DNA of 37,305 nucleotides from Spirochaetota bacterium (GCA_029778945.1 JAKPBN010000374.1:1-37305), one strand, 5' to 3'; positions 13,344-22,133 are shown, counted from the first letter of the stretch. The notes: generated from the letters alone by a model not told the origin. A program made the numbers and translations.

Positions 13344-13373
13344 TTGAACCCTCCCCCGGGGGAGGGCTAGACT
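13344..13373 (+). promoter_or_regulatory. Promoter of the ABC exporter pair
   Basis: TTGAAC (13344-13349) and TAGACT (13368-13373) are 18 bases apart. The ATG follows nine bases after the -10 box, leaving a predicted leader of only about one to three bases and no ribosome-binding site. Confidence 0.65.
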
Positions 13374-13382
13374 CGTGGTAGT

Positions 13383-15134
13383 ATGCTCAAACAGTTTAAG
13401 ACCGTCCTGCCCTATTTCCGAAAGTACGCCTCGAGGTACATCCTGGGCTTTCTTTGCCTCATTGTCGTGGATGGCGCCCAGCTCATAATTCCCCAGTTTA
13501 TACGCCGGGCCATCGATCTGGTCTCCGAGGGGAGCTTCCAGCTTCGGGACATCCTCTCCATCTCCCTGGCCATGGTGGGTATCGCGGCCTGCATCTCCCT
13601 TGGGCGCTTTCTCTGGCGCTTCTTTATCCACGGCTCCTCCCGGCGGATAGAGGTCGAGATGCGGGACCGCCTCTTCGACCATCTCCTTCAGCTCTCGGGC
13701 ACCTTTTACCAGGCCAACAAGACCGGGGACATCATGGCCAAGGCCACCAATGACATGGGGGCCATCCGCCAGGCCATGGGCATGGGCCTCGTGACCTTCG
13801 TGGACGGGACCTTCATGGCCTTGGCCATCCTGGTCATCATGATCGCCCAGAATCCCGGCACGGCCCTCCTCACGATCATCCCCCTGCCCCTGGTCACTAT
13901 CCTCATGATCTTCTTCGGGACCATGGTGGGCAAGCGCTTCGAGCGGGTCCAGGCCATCTACTCCCGGCTCTCGGAGATCGCCCAGGAGACGATGGCCGGC
14001 ATCAGGGTAGTCAAGGCCTTTGTCAAGGAGGAGAAATTCGCCCAGGACTTCTCCGCCTCCAATGACGAGTACCGGGACGCCTCCATGAGCCTCGTCAAGG
14101 TCTTTGGCCTTTTCTTTCCCCTCATAGCCTTTCTCTCGGGCCTCACCACCCTGATCCTCCTCCTGGCGGGGGGCAAGGCCGTCCTGGCCAACCGCATGAG
14201 CCCCGGGGACATTGTGGCCATGCTGGCCTACCTCCAGATGCTTGTCTGGCCCATGATAGGGGCGGGCTTTACGGTCAATACCCTCCAGAGGGGGGCGGCG
14301 AGCCTCAAGCGCGTGAACGAGGTCCTCGACACGATGCCCGATATCGTCTCCGCCCCCGGCGCCTATGGAGACATCCCCGAGGGGGATATCGAGTTCAGTT
14401 CCCTGAGCTTCTCCTACGCCCCTTCAGGCAAGCCCGCCCTCCAGGACGTGAGTTTCCTCCTCCCCCGGGGCTCGACCCTGGGCATCCTTGGCCGGGTAGG
14501 CTCGGGCAAGTCGACCCTCATTAGGGTCCTGCCCCGCCTCATCGATCCCCCCCACGGCTCCGTGCGCATCGGCGGCAGGGATGTGTGCGAATACGACCTG
14601 GCCTCCCTGCGAAGGGCCTTTGGCTTCGTCCCCCAGGACTCCTTCCTCTTCTCGGACTCGATCCAGGCCAATATCCTCTATGGCCGGCGCGATCTCGACC
14701 CTGGGCGCTTCGCCCAAGTGGCCGCGATAGCCGCCATCGACCGGGATGTCGCCGATTTTCCCGAGGGCTGGGCTACCGTGGTAGGGGAGAAGGGCCTGAC
14801 CCTCTCTGGAGGGCAGAAGCAGCGGGTCGCCCTCGCCCGGGCCCTGGCCATGGATCCGGAGATCCTTGTCCTGGATGACGCCCTCTCGGCCGTCGATGCC
14901 GAGACCGAGGACAGGATCCTCTCCGCCCTCATCGAGGAGAGGCGGGGCAGGACCAACATCATAGTCTCCCACCGCGTCTCGACCCTCCGCCATGCGGACC
15001 TCATCCTTGTCCTGGAGGAGGGCCGGGTGAGCCAGAGGGGGAGCCACGAAGAGCTCCTTTCGGACAGCAAGGGCTTCTACGCGGAGATCGCCCGCCTCCA
15101 GGAACTCGAGCGCGTCGCCGAAAGGGGAGAGTAA
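13383..15134 (+). CDS. ABC exporter half-transporter, subunit A (degenerate catalytic site)
   Basis: This 583-residue protein has an N-terminal six-helix exporter membrane domain (about 15-320) and a C-terminal ATPase domain. The Walker A is GRVGSGKST (370-378), the Q-loop FGFVPQDS, the signature LSGGQ (474-478), the Walker B ILVLDD and the H-loop IIVSH (His530). The residue after the Walker B Asp is Asp499 instead of the catalytic Glu, which marks the degenerate member of heterodimeric exporters such as TM287/288 or BmrCD. The next gene encodes the partner with a normal Glu. The start codon lacks a ribosome-binding site and lies directly after a promoter. Substrate unknown: a drug, lipid or peptide exporter is possible. 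Confidence 0.92.
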   Translation: MLKQFKTVLPYFRKYASRYILGFLCLIVVDGAQLIIPQFIRRAIDLVSEGSFQLRDILSISLAMVGIAACISLGRFLWRFFIHGSSRRIEVEMRDRLFDHLLQLSGTFYQANKTGDIMAKATNDMGAIRQAMGMGLVTFVDGTFMALAILVIMIAQNPGTALLTIIPLPLVTILMIFFGTMVGKRFERVQAIYSRLSEIAQETMAGIRVVKAFVKEEKFAQDFSASNDEYRDASMSLVKVFGLFFPLIAFLSGLTTLILLLAGGKAVLANRMSPGDIVAMLAYLQMLVWPMIGAGFTVNTLQRGAASLKRVNEVLDTMPDIVSAPGAYGDIPEGDIEFSSLSFSYAPSGKPALQDVSFLLPRGSTLGILGRVGSGKSTLIRVLPRLIDPPHGSVRIGGRDVCEYDLASLRRAFGFVPQDSFLFSDSIQANILYGRRDLDPGRFAQVAAIAAIDRDVADFPEGWATVVGEKGLTLSGGQKQRVALARALAMDPEILVLDDALSAVDAETEDRILSALIEERRGRTNIIVSHRVSTLRHADLILVLEEGRVSQRGSHEELLSDSKGFYAEIARLQELERVAERGE

Positions 15135-15139
15135 GCAAA

Positions 15140-17269
15140 GTGGCAGATTTCTTCGACATCGACGAGTCCATCACCAAGGGCTACGACTCGGGCATTGTGG
15201 GCCGCATTTTCGCCTACCTCCGGCCCTATGCCGGCATAGCGGTGGCCACGATCCTCACCCTGGCGATCAGCACGGCCGGGGAGCTCTATATCCCCGTCCT
15301 GGTCAAGGATACGGTGGACGGGGCCCTCGTGGTCAGCTACGCCATGGTCGCCCCGGGCCTCATGGCGGGCTCGGAGCCGGTGGCCCTTCCGGCGGATCCT
15401 ATCCTGGGCGGTCGGTCCATCGTCCCCTCCTCCCGGCTCAAGGCCATCCCGGGCAGCCAAAGGCGCGAATACCTGGCCTCGGGCGCCATAGGCCAGGCCT
15501 CCCTCTACCTCGTGGGCCTCGAGTCCCCGGCCTCTCCCCGGGCCGCCGCCCAGGGCGAGGCCCTGGCAGCTGCCCGGGCCCTCTGCGCCCTCAAGGGAGG
15601 AGAGGTCCTGGCCGGTCCGAGCCACGCCGTCCTTCCCATAGAGATCCTCAAGGCCCTGCCTCCGGACCAGGCCCTGGCCCTGCGCTCGGCCGACACCCGG
15701 CGCATCTCCCGCAATGTCTCCATCCTCCTCTCGGTCCTCCTGGCCGTCCTGGCCGCCACCTTTCTCCAGATCTACCTTTCGAGCCTTGTGGGCCAGAGGA
15801 TCATGAAGGACATGAGGATGGAGCTCTTCCGCCATACCTCGACGCGATCCCTGGCCTTCCTCTCCCGCCAGCCCGTGGGGCGCCTGGTCACCCGCATGAC
15901 CAGCGACGTGGAGACGATCAACCAGTTCTTCACCGATGTCCTTGCGGCCTTCCTCAAGGACGCCTCCCTGATGGCCGGGGTCCTCGTGGTTCTTCTCCTC
16001 CTTGACTGGCGCCTTGCCCTCGTGACCCTGGCGACCCTCCCTCCGGTCCTGGTGGTAACCCTCATATCGCGCACCAGGGCCAGGGACGCCTTCCGTCGCC
16101 AGCGGACCTGGCTGTCAAAGGTCAACTCCTACCTCGCGGAGCGGGTTTCGGGCATCGCGGTGGTCAAGCTCTTTGTCCGGGAGGAGGCGAGCTCCCGGGA
16201 ATTCCGGGAAAAGGACGCCCAGCTCCAGAAGGCCAACCTGGGGGAGATGTACGTCTACGCGACCTTCCGTCCCATCGTGGACTTCCTCGGGGCGACCACC
16301 ACTGCCGTGGTGATCTGGTACGGCTCCAAGATGCTCGGCCTCGAGCTCCTGTCCTTGGGCACCCTCATAGCCTTTATCAATCTTGTGGGCATGTTCTATT
16401 CCCCCATCCAGGACCTCTCGGAGAAGTACACCCTCCTCCAGTCGGCCATGGCCGGCGGGGAAAGGGTCTTCAAGCTCCTGGACTCCACGGACACGATCCC
16501 GGACAAGCCCCGGGTCGCGATGCCTGATCCCGTCAGGGGCCATGTGCAGTTCCAGGATGTCCGCTTTGCCTACAAGGCCGGGGAGTGGATCCTCAAGGAC
16601 CTCTCCTTCAGCGTCCAGCCCGGGGAAATGGTCGCCATCGTGGGCTCGACCGGGGCCGGCAAGACCACGGTGACAAACCTGATCACGAGGCTCTGGGACA
16701 TCCAGGGTGGGACCATCAGCCTGGATGGGATACCGATCCAGGACCTGCCCCTCCATGGACTTAGGAAAGCCGTCCAGCCCGTCCTCCAGGACGTCTTTCT
16801 CTTCTCTGGGACCATCGCGGACAACATAAAGCTGGGCCAGGACATCAGCGACGAAAGGATGCGCCTGGCCGCCCGGGCCGTCCATGCCGACGAGTTCATC
16901 GAGGCCCTGCCCGGAGGCTATGACAGCCTCCTTTCCGAGGGGGCGACCAACCTCTCCTCGGGCCAGCGCCAGATCATCTCCTTCGCCCGGGTCCTCGCCC
17001 ATGACCCGGCCCTCATCATCCTGGATGAGGCGACTAGCTCGGTGGACACCGAGACCGAGGGCATGATCCAGCGGGGCCTTGAGGGACTCCTGTCGGGGCG
17101 GACGAGCATTGTCATAGCCCACCGCCTTTCCACGATCAAGCACGCGGACCGTATCATTGTCCTGGCCGCGGGCAAGGTCGCCGAGGAAGGCCGCCATGAG
17201 GAGTTGCTGGAGAGAAGGGGCCTCTACTGGAACCTCTACCGTCTTCAGTACGGCGGGACGGACATATAG
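15140..17269 (+). CDS. ABC exporter half-transporter, subunit B, with a large extracytoplasmic insertion
   Basis: This 709-residue protein is the catalytic partner of subunit A. It starts at a GTG five bases after the previous stop, with GGGGAG upstream. Its ATPase domain has Walker A GSTGAGKTT (502-510), signature LSSGQ (605-609) in place of LSGGQ, Walker B IILDE with the catalytic Glu630, and H-loop His661. About 130 residues (62-190) are inserted between the first two membrane helices, where exporters normally have a short external loop. The insertion includes GGRSIVPSSRLKAIPGSQR and an Ala-rich helical part and would lie outside the cytoplasmic membrane. The atypical LSSGQ would complete the degenerate site formed with Asp499 of subunit A. 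Function as exporter is clear; substrate is not. Confidence 0.92.
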   Translation: MADFFDIDESITKGYDSGIVGRIFAYLRPYAGIAVATILTLAISTAGELYIPVLVKDTVDGALVVSYAMVAPGLMAGSEPVALPADPILGGRSIVPSSRLKAIPGSQRREYLASGAIGQASLYLVGLESPASPRAAAQGEALAAARALCALKGGEVLAGPSHAVLPIEILKALPPDQALALRSADTRRISRNVSILLSVLLAVLAATFLQIYLSSLVGQRIMKDMRMELFRHTSTRSLAFLSRQPVGRLVTRMTSDVETINQFFTDVLAAFLKDASLMAGVLVVLLLLDWRLALVTLATLPPVLVVTLISRTRARDAFRRQRTWLSKVNSYLAERVSGIAVVKLFVREEASSREFREKDAQLQKANLGEMYVYATFRPIVDFLGATTTAVVIWYGSKMLGLELLSLGTLIAFINLVGMFYSPIQDLSEKYTLLQSAMAGGERVFKLLDSTDTIPDKPRVAMPDPVRGHVQFQDVRFAYKAGEWILKDLSFSVQPGEMVAIVGSTGAGKTTVTNLITRLWDIQGGTISLDGIPIQDLPLHGLRKAVQPVLQDVFLFSGTIADNIKLGQDISDERMRLAARAVHADEFIEALPGGYDSLLSEGATNLSSGQRQIISFARVLAHDPALIILDEATSSVDTETEGMIQRGLEGLLSGRTSIVIAHRLSTIKHADRIIVLAAGKVAEEGRHEELLERRGLYWNLYRLQYGGTDI

Positions 17270-17405
17270 GCTGCGGGGCGGGGTTTCTCCCCTGGACGGG
17301 CCACCCTGGACAGCCACACGCCCGGTCAAGTTGCCTGGGGAGAGTACGAGCTAGCGCTTGTGCCCCGCGACTCTTCGAAAGGCCCAAGACATGACCTAAA
17401 AAAGG

Positions 17406-17437
17406 AAAGGCCGCCACGGCATCGCCGGGCGGCCTTT
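17406..17437. terminator. Bidirectional terminator between the exporter genes and livF
   Basis: AAAGGCCGCC (17406-17415) and GGCGGCCTTT (17428-17437) form a perfect 10-bp stem. It is flanked by an A-run on the left and CTT on the right, between convergent genes, so it can serve both. Confidence 0.85.
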
Positions 17438-17457
17438 CTTGAATTCGCAAAACTTGC

Positions 17458-18162
17458 CTAGACGCCTAGATAGGCTTCCTTGACCCGGGGGTCCTCGGCC
17501 ACTTCCTTGGAGGGGCCGGAGAGGGTGACATAGCCGACTTCGAGGACATAGGCAAAATCCGCGATCTCGAGGGCCTCGGCGGCGTTCTGCTCCACGAGGA
17601 GGACCGTGGTGCCTCTCTTGTTGATCCGCACAATCGTGTCAAAGATCTCGTCCACGAGGACCGGGGCCAGGCCCATGGAGGGCTCGTCGAGGAGGAGGAG
17701 GTCGCCGCCGGTGACAATGGCCCTGCCCACGGCGAGCATCTGCTGCTCTCCGCCGGAGAGGGTGCCTCCAAGCTGGCTGATCCTCTCCTTGACCCGGGGG
17801 AAGAGCTCGAAGACTTCCTCAATCCTGCGGGCTTGCTCCTTCCTGTCCCTGATGCCGTAGGCCGCGACCTCGAGATTCTCCCTCACCGTGAGGGTCGGGA
17901 AGATCTTGCGGCCCTCCGGCACGTGGGAGATGCCTAGGCCCACAAGCTTATGGGCCTCGATGTTCGTGATCTCCTTGCCCTTGAGGAAGACGCTCCCCCC
18001 TGCGGCCGGCTCCAGGCCGGAGAGGGCGCGCAGGGTGGTGGTCTTGCCGGCCCCGTTGGCGCCGATCAGGGTGACGATCTTGCCCTCGGGCACTTCGAAG
18101 GAGATGTCCTTGATGGCCTCGATCTGGCCATAGCATACCTTGAGGTTCTTTACGCTGAGCAT
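17458..18162 (-). CDS. livF: Branched-chain amino acid-type ABC transporter ATPase LivF
   Basis: This 234-residue ATPase has Walker A GANGAGKTT, signature LSGGEQQM, Walker B LLLLDEPSMGLAP and H-loop LLVEQN. The SMGLAP and EGRKIFPTLTVRENL segments are typical of LivF rather than LivG. The ATG at 18160-18162 begins one base after the livG stop, so the two are coupled. It supplies energy, with LivG, for uptake through LivH and LivM. Last gene of the operon, followed by a terminator. Confidence 0.96.
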   Translation of the reverse strand: MLSVKNLKVCYGQIEAIKDISFEVPEGKIVTLIGANGAGKTTTLRALSGLEPAAGGSVFLKGKEITNIEAHKLVGLGISHVPEGRKIFPTLTVRENLEVAAYGIRDRKEQARRIEEVFELFPRVKERISQLGGTLSGGEQQMLAVGRAIVTGGDLLLLDEPSMGLAPVLVDEIFDTIVRINKRGTTVLLVEQNAAEALEIADFAYVLEVGYVTLSGPSKEVAEDPRVKEAYLGV

Positions 18163-18163
18163 A

Positions 18164-18937
18164 TCAGTGCCCGCCCTTTCGTCCGAGGTAGGCCTCGAGG
18201 ACCTTCGGGTCCCGGGCCACATGCTCGGGACTGCCTTCGGCAATGGTTGTGCCAAAGTCGATGACCTTGACCTTTTCGCAGATCCCCATCACGACCTTCA
18301 TATGGTGCTCGATCAGGAAGATCGTGACCTTGAATTCATCCCTTACCTTGGTGATGAGGCTCATGAGGTCCCCGACTTCCTTGGGGTTCATGCCCGCCGC
18401 GGGCTCATCGAGGAGGAGGACCCTGGGCCTGGTGGCCAGGGCCCGGGCGATCTCGAGGCGTCTTAGCTCGCCATAGGGGAGGTTCTTGGCCCTCTCGCCG
18501 GCCCGGTGGCCAAGCTTCATCACCTCGAGGAGGCGGAGGGACTCCTCCTTGACCTCCCTCTCCTCGGCGAGGAAGGAGGGAGTGCGCAGGATCGAGGACA
18601 TGAGGCCGGACTTGGTGGTGTAGTGCCGGGCGATCCTGATGTTGTCCTGGGCGGTGAGGTTGCCAAAGATGCGGAGGTTCTGGAAGGTGCGGGCTATGCC
18701 GCGATGGACGATCTTGTAGGGCTTCATCCCCGTGACATCGACCCCGTCGAGGAGGATCCGGCCCTCCGTGGGGGTGTAGATGCCCGTTATGAGGTTGAAG
18801 GTAGTCGTCTTGCCCGAGCCGTTGGGGCCGATCAGGCCGTAGATCACGCCCTCGGGCACGTCGAAGCTGAAGTCCGAGACGGCCTTTAGCCCCCCGAAGT
18901 AGTGGCTCATGCCCTGGATGCTGAGGATGGCGCTCAT
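18164..18937 (-). CDS. livG: Branched-chain amino acid-type ABC transporter ATPase LivG
   Basis: This 257-residue ATPase has Walker A GPNGSGKTT, signature LPYGELRRLEIARAL, Walker B LLLDEPAAGMNPKE and H-loop LIEHHMKVV. The AAGMNPKE and GIARTFQNLRIF segments are diagnostic for LivG. The ATG overlaps the livM stop as ATGA and has AGGAGG seven bases upstream. Confidence 0.96.
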   Translation of the reverse strand: MSAILSIQGMSHYFGGLKAVSDFSFDVPEGVIYGLIGPNGSGKTTTFNLITGIYTPTEGRILLDGVDVTGMKPYKIVHRGIARTFQNLRIFGNLTAQDNIRIARHYTTKSGLMSSILRTPSFLAEEREVKEESLRLLEVMKLGHRAGERAKNLPYGELRRLEIARALATRPRVLLLDEPAAGMNPKEVGDLMSLITKVRDEFKVTIFLIEHHMKVVMGICEKVKVIDFGTTIAEGSPEHVARDPKVLEAYLGRKGGH

Positions 18938-19929
18938 TCCTTGTCCTCCTGGATCACGAGGAGCTTGGCCTCTTTGGTCCCCATGAGGCCCTCGGTCCTG
19001 AAGAGCATGATAAAGATGAGGAGGAGGGCGTAGACGACCATTCTCCATTCGCCGCCGATCGGCAGGCCTGTGGTGTCCGCGAGGGTGTCGATCACGATCC
19101 GCAGGCCCTCGGACAGGAAGGTGAGGGCAAAGGCCGCGATGACCGATCCCGTGAGGGAGCCCACGCCGCCGGTGTAGACCATGATGAGGACGAGAACCGA
19201 TCCCATGAAGCCGAACTGGGTGGGATGGGCGATCTGGAGGAGGTGGCCGAAGAGGGCCCCCGCGATGCCCGCGAAGAAGGCCCCCACGGCAAAGGCCAGG
19301 ACCTTGTATTTTGTGGTGTCCACCCCCACGAGCTCGGCCGCGAGCTCGTTTTCCCTGACCGAGAGCATGGCCCGGCCGTGGGAGGACTCTATCAGGTTTC
19401 TTATGACCACCAGGGTCAGGAAGGTCGCCAGGAAGATCACGGTGAAATTGCTGAACTTGGGGATCCCGAGGAGGCCCCGGGGACCGCCGACGGCGGGGAT
19501 GTTGTTCAGGACAGTCCGGATGATCTCGCCAAAGCCCAGGGTGACGATCGCCAGGTAGTCGCCCTTGAGCCTAAGGGAGGGGAAGCCTATGAGGACTCCC
19601 ACGAGGGCGGCGGCGAGGCCTCCGACAATGACGGCGGCCACAAAGATCGCGTAGCCCGAGGGCGTGCCCGGGCTCAGCTTGAATATCAGGGTGGTCACGG
19701 CCCCGGAGACATAGGCGCCCACGGCGGCAAAGCCCATGTGGCCCAGGGAGAACTGGCCCGTGATGCCGTTGATGAGGTTGAGGCTCACCGCGAGGATCAC
19801 GTAGATCAGGGACTGGTTGATGATGTGGAGGATATAGCCGTTCATAAGGCCCGTGAGGTAGAGGACCTGCACGAGGACATAAAAGGCGGCACAGGAGAGG
19901 GTGAGTCGTGGCAGCTTTATGGTGCGCAT
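18934..19929 (-). CDS. livM: Branched-chain amino acid-type ABC transporter permease LivM
   Basis: This 331-residue membrane protein has about nine to ten predicted spans. The LivM signature regions are present: AVSLNLINGITGQFSLGHMGFAAVGAY near residue 50 and LRLKGDYLAIVTLGFGEIIR near 125. An AGGAAG ribosome-binding site precedes the ATG, nine bases after the livH stop. It forms the transmembrane channel with LivH. Confidence 0.95.
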   Translation of the reverse strand: MRTIKLPRLTLSCAAFYVLVQVLYLTGLMNGYILHIINQSLIYVILAVSLNLINGITGQFSLGHMGFAAVGAYVSGAVTTLIFKLSPGTPSGYAIFVAAVIVGGLAAALVGVLIGFPSLRLKGDYLAIVTLGFGEIIRTVLNNIPAVGGPRGLLGIPKFSNFTVIFLATFLTLVVIRNLIESSHGRAMLSVRENELAAELVGVDTTKYKVLAFAVGAFFAGIAGALFGHLLQIAHPTQFGFMGSVLVLIMVYTGGVGSLTGSVIAAFALTFLSEGLRIVIDTLADTTGLPIGGEWRMVVYALLLIFIMLFRTEGLMGTKEAKLLVIQEDKE

Positions 19930-19938
19930 GGCCGCTTC

Positions 19939-20853
19939 CTAGATCTTGTCGGCGGATTTTTCGCCGAGGAGCCCGCGGGGGCGGACGAGGAGGACTACGA
20001 TGAGGATCGCAAAGGCGATCCCCTCGCCAAGGAGGGAGTTGTAGGCCGAGGCGAAGGTCTCCGCCAGGCCCATTATGTAGGCGCCAAGGACGGCCCCGGG
20101 TATCGATCCAATGCCGCCAAGGACGGCGGCGATAAAGGCCTTGAGGCCCGGCTGGATGCCCATGTAGGGGAAGATGCGGGGATAGGTCATGCCGTTGAGC
20201 ATGCCGGCGACGCCCGCAAAGACGCCACCTATGGCAAAGGTCCAGGCGATGATCTTCTCCACGTCTATGCCCATGAGGCGGGCGGCATCCTTGTCCTGGG
20301 ACACGGCCCGCATGGCCTTGCCGAGCCTGGAATATTTCACGAGGAGGGTGAGTCCGAGCATGAGGACCGCGGCGACCACGATGTCGATGATCACATAGCT
20401 GGAGATGGTCGCGGAGCCGATCGAGTAGAGCTTCTTGGGCAGGATGTCCGGGAAGGCCCGGTAGGAGGGGCCTATGGCGGGGAGGGCGGACATGAAGTAC
20501 TCGAGGAACATCGACACGCCGATGGCGGTGATGAGGGAGGAGAGCTTGGGCTTGTAGCGGAGGGGCCGGTAGGCGAAGCGGTTGGTGACGAGGGCGATGG
20601 CCCCGCCTCCCGCCATGGAGCAGAGCAGGACGAGGAAGGCCACGGCGCTCCCCGCATGGCCGCCGAGGAGGGAATTGAACAGGAAGAAGGCGCCATAGGC
20701 CGCGTAGGCGCCGACCATGAAGAAGTCACCGTGGGCAAAGTTGATCAGGCGGACGATGCCGTAGACCATCGTGTAGCCGAGGGCGATCAAGGCATAGATC
20801 GACCCGACCTGGAGTCCATTTATTATTTGCTGGGCATTGATGATGGATCCCAT
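19939..20853 (-). CDS. livH: Branched-chain amino acid-type ABC transporter permease LivH
   Basis: This 304-residue membrane protein shows the LivH hallmarks: LIALGYTMVYGIVRLINFAHGDFFMVGAY near the N-terminus, LGKAMRAVSQDKDAARLMGI in the cytoplasmic loop and a GLKAFIAAVLGGIGSIPGA stretch. AGAGGGA precedes the ATG. An 81-bp gap with a strong hairpin separates it from livK, which probably lowers permease expression relative to the binding protein. Confidence 0.95.
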   Translation of the reverse strand: MGSIINAQQIINGLQVGSIYALIALGYTMVYGIVRLINFAHGDFFMVGAYAAYGAFFLFNSLLGGHAGSAVAFLVLLCSMAGGGAIALVTNRFAYRPLRYKPKLSSLITAIGVSMFLEYFMSALPAIGPSYRAFPDILPKKLYSIGSATISSYVIIDIVVAAVLMLGLTLLVKYSRLGKAMRAVSQDKDAARLMGIDVEKIIAWTFAIGGVFAGVAGMLNGMTYPRIFPYMGIQPGLKAFIAAVLGGIGSIPGAVLGAYIMGLAETFASAYNSLLGEGIAFAILIVVLLVRPRGLLGEKSADKI

Positions 20854-20874
20854 TTTATTCCCTCTAAAAGTAGG

Positions 20875-20904
20875 CCGCCGTCGGTCGATTACGACCGGCG
20901 GCGG
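20875..20904 (-). terminator. Hairpin between livK and livH, possible partial terminator or mRNA stabiliser
   Basis: CCGCCGTCGGTCG (20875-20887) and CGACCGGCGGCGG (20892-20904) pair over 13 bp with a single wobble and a four-base loop. In the direction of transcription it is followed by a moderately T-rich stretch. Placement between the binding-protein and permease genes fits differential expression within the operon. Confidence 0.65.
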
Positions 20905-20934
20905 TCCGAGATTTAAGTCGCTGGCGCTCGCGGC

Positions 20935-22062
20935 CTAGGGGTTGACCGTGGTGCGGTAGACCTGCTTGCCATCCTTGATCTCGATGATCACGGCGGACTT
21001 GATCGGGTTCCTGTTCTCGTCGAACTTGACATGGCCGGAGACCACATCGAGGTCGGTGGCGGCGAGGGCATCCTTGATCTTGGCGCCGTCGGTGGAGTTG
21101 GCCTTGGCGATGGCGTTGAGCATGATGTTGCCGGCGTCATAGGCCAGGGCGGCGAGGGCGTCCGGGGTCGAGGAGTACTTGGCGTTGTAGCCGCCCACGA
21201 AGGTCTTGACCGCGGCGGTGGTGGCGTCGGGAGCGTAGTGGTTGGTGAAGAAGCAGTTGTTGACGGCGTCGCCGCCGATCTTGACGAGGTCGGCCGAGTC
21301 CCAGCCGTCTCCGCCGACGATCGGGCCCTTGTAGCCGAGCTCGCGGGCCTGCTTGGCGATGAGGGCGTCGTCATTGTAGTAGTCGGAGCAGTAGATGACC
21401 TCGGGCTTGCCGGCGAGGATCTTGGTCAGCTGGGCCTTGAAATCCGTGGTGCCCGAGGGATGGCCCTCATAGGCCACGACATTCCCGCCGAGCTCCTCGA
21501 AGCCTTTCTTGAAATTCTCCGCGAGGCCCTTGGCGTAGTCGTTGCCCACGTCGAAGATGACGCCGGCCTTCTTGGCCTTGAGGTCGGCGAAGGCGAACTT
21601 GGCGCCCACCGTTCCCTGGAAGGGATCGATAAAGCAGGCGCGGAAGATGTAGTCTCCGACCTGGGTGACCTTCTCGTTGGTCGAGGTGGGGCTGATCATC
21701 GGCACCTTGGCGGCCTGGGCGATAGGGGCGCCGGCCAGGGTTACCTTGGACATGACGGTCCCGACGATGGCGGTGACCTTGTCCTGCTGGATGAGCTTCG
21801 TGTAGACCGTCGCGCCTTCGGCGGGGTCGCCCTTGTCATCCGCAAAGACAAGCTTGATCTGCTTCCCGAGCACGCCACCCTTGGCGTTCCACTCGTCCAC
21901 GGCGAGGGAGAGGCCTTTCTTGGTGGAGTCGCCGAAGGTGGCGGCCTCACCGGTGACGGGGCCGACGCCCCCGAGCTTGATTTCCGTGGGGGCCTTGGCG
22001 CAACCCACTATGAGGGCGGCAGCCAGGGCAGTCGCGGCGATGAGCTTGCCAAACATTTTCAT
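20935..22062 (-). CDS. livK: Branched-chain amino acid-type substrate-binding lipoprotein LivK/LivJ
   Basis: This 375-residue protein begins MKMFGKLIAATALAAALIVG then Cys21, a clear lipobox (LIVGC), so it is anchored as a lipoprotein. The mature part follows the LivK fold: IKLGGVGPVTGEAATFGDS, LAVDEWNAKGGVLGKQIKLVFADDKGDP, and KVPMISPTSTNEKVTQ. AAGGAGG lies four bases before the first ATG and ten before the second, so either Met may be used. It is the first gene of the liv operon. The exact ligand (Leu/Ile/Val, or another amino acid or amide) cannot be read. Confidence 0.95.
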   Translation of the reverse strand: MKMFGKLIAATALAAALIVGCAKAPTEIKLGGVGPVTGEAATFGDSTKKGLSLAVDEWNAKGGVLGKQIKLVFADDKGDPAEGATVYTKLIQQDKVTAIVGTVMSKVTLAGAPIAQAAKVPMISPTSTNEKVTQVGDYIFRACFIDPFQGTVGAKFAFADLKAKKAGVIFDVGNDYAKGLAENFKKGFEELGGNVVAYEGHPSGTTDFKAQLTKILAGKPEVIYCSDYYNDDALIAKQARELGYKGPIVGGDGWDSADLVKIGGDAVNNCFFTNHYAPDATTAAVKTFVGGYNAKYSSTPDALAALAYDAGNIMLNAIAKANSTDGAKIKDALAATDLDVVSGHVKFDENRNPIKSAVIIEIKDGKQVYRTTVNP

Positions 22063-22106
22063 TGGTCCTCCTTAGAACACAGTTACGAGCCTCGCTGATG
22101 TTTCTG

Positions 22107-22133
22107 TCTATAGTTCCGGGATTCTGGGGTCAA
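22107..22133 (-). promoter_or_regulatory. Probable promoter of the liv operon
   Basis: On the minus strand TTGACC (22128-22133) and TATAGA (22107-22112) are 15 bases apart, about 45 bp before livK. The spacing is short. An A/T-rich block at 22170-22215, unusual for this window, lies further upstream and may act as an UP-like or regulator-binding region. Confidence 0.5.

Noticed and set aside
17379-17391. A 13-bp match AAGGCCCAAGACA to the tRNA-linked element (8757-8769), suggesting a second degraded copy.
   Set aside because: In a 37-kb G+C-rich window, matches of this length are expected by chance, and the flanks do not align.
19225-20916. A 563-codon plus-strand frame across livM and livH.
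   Set aside because: It is antisense to two well-recognised permeases and the product is a G/D/E/H-rich sequence without domain features, typical of a G+C-rich shadow frame.
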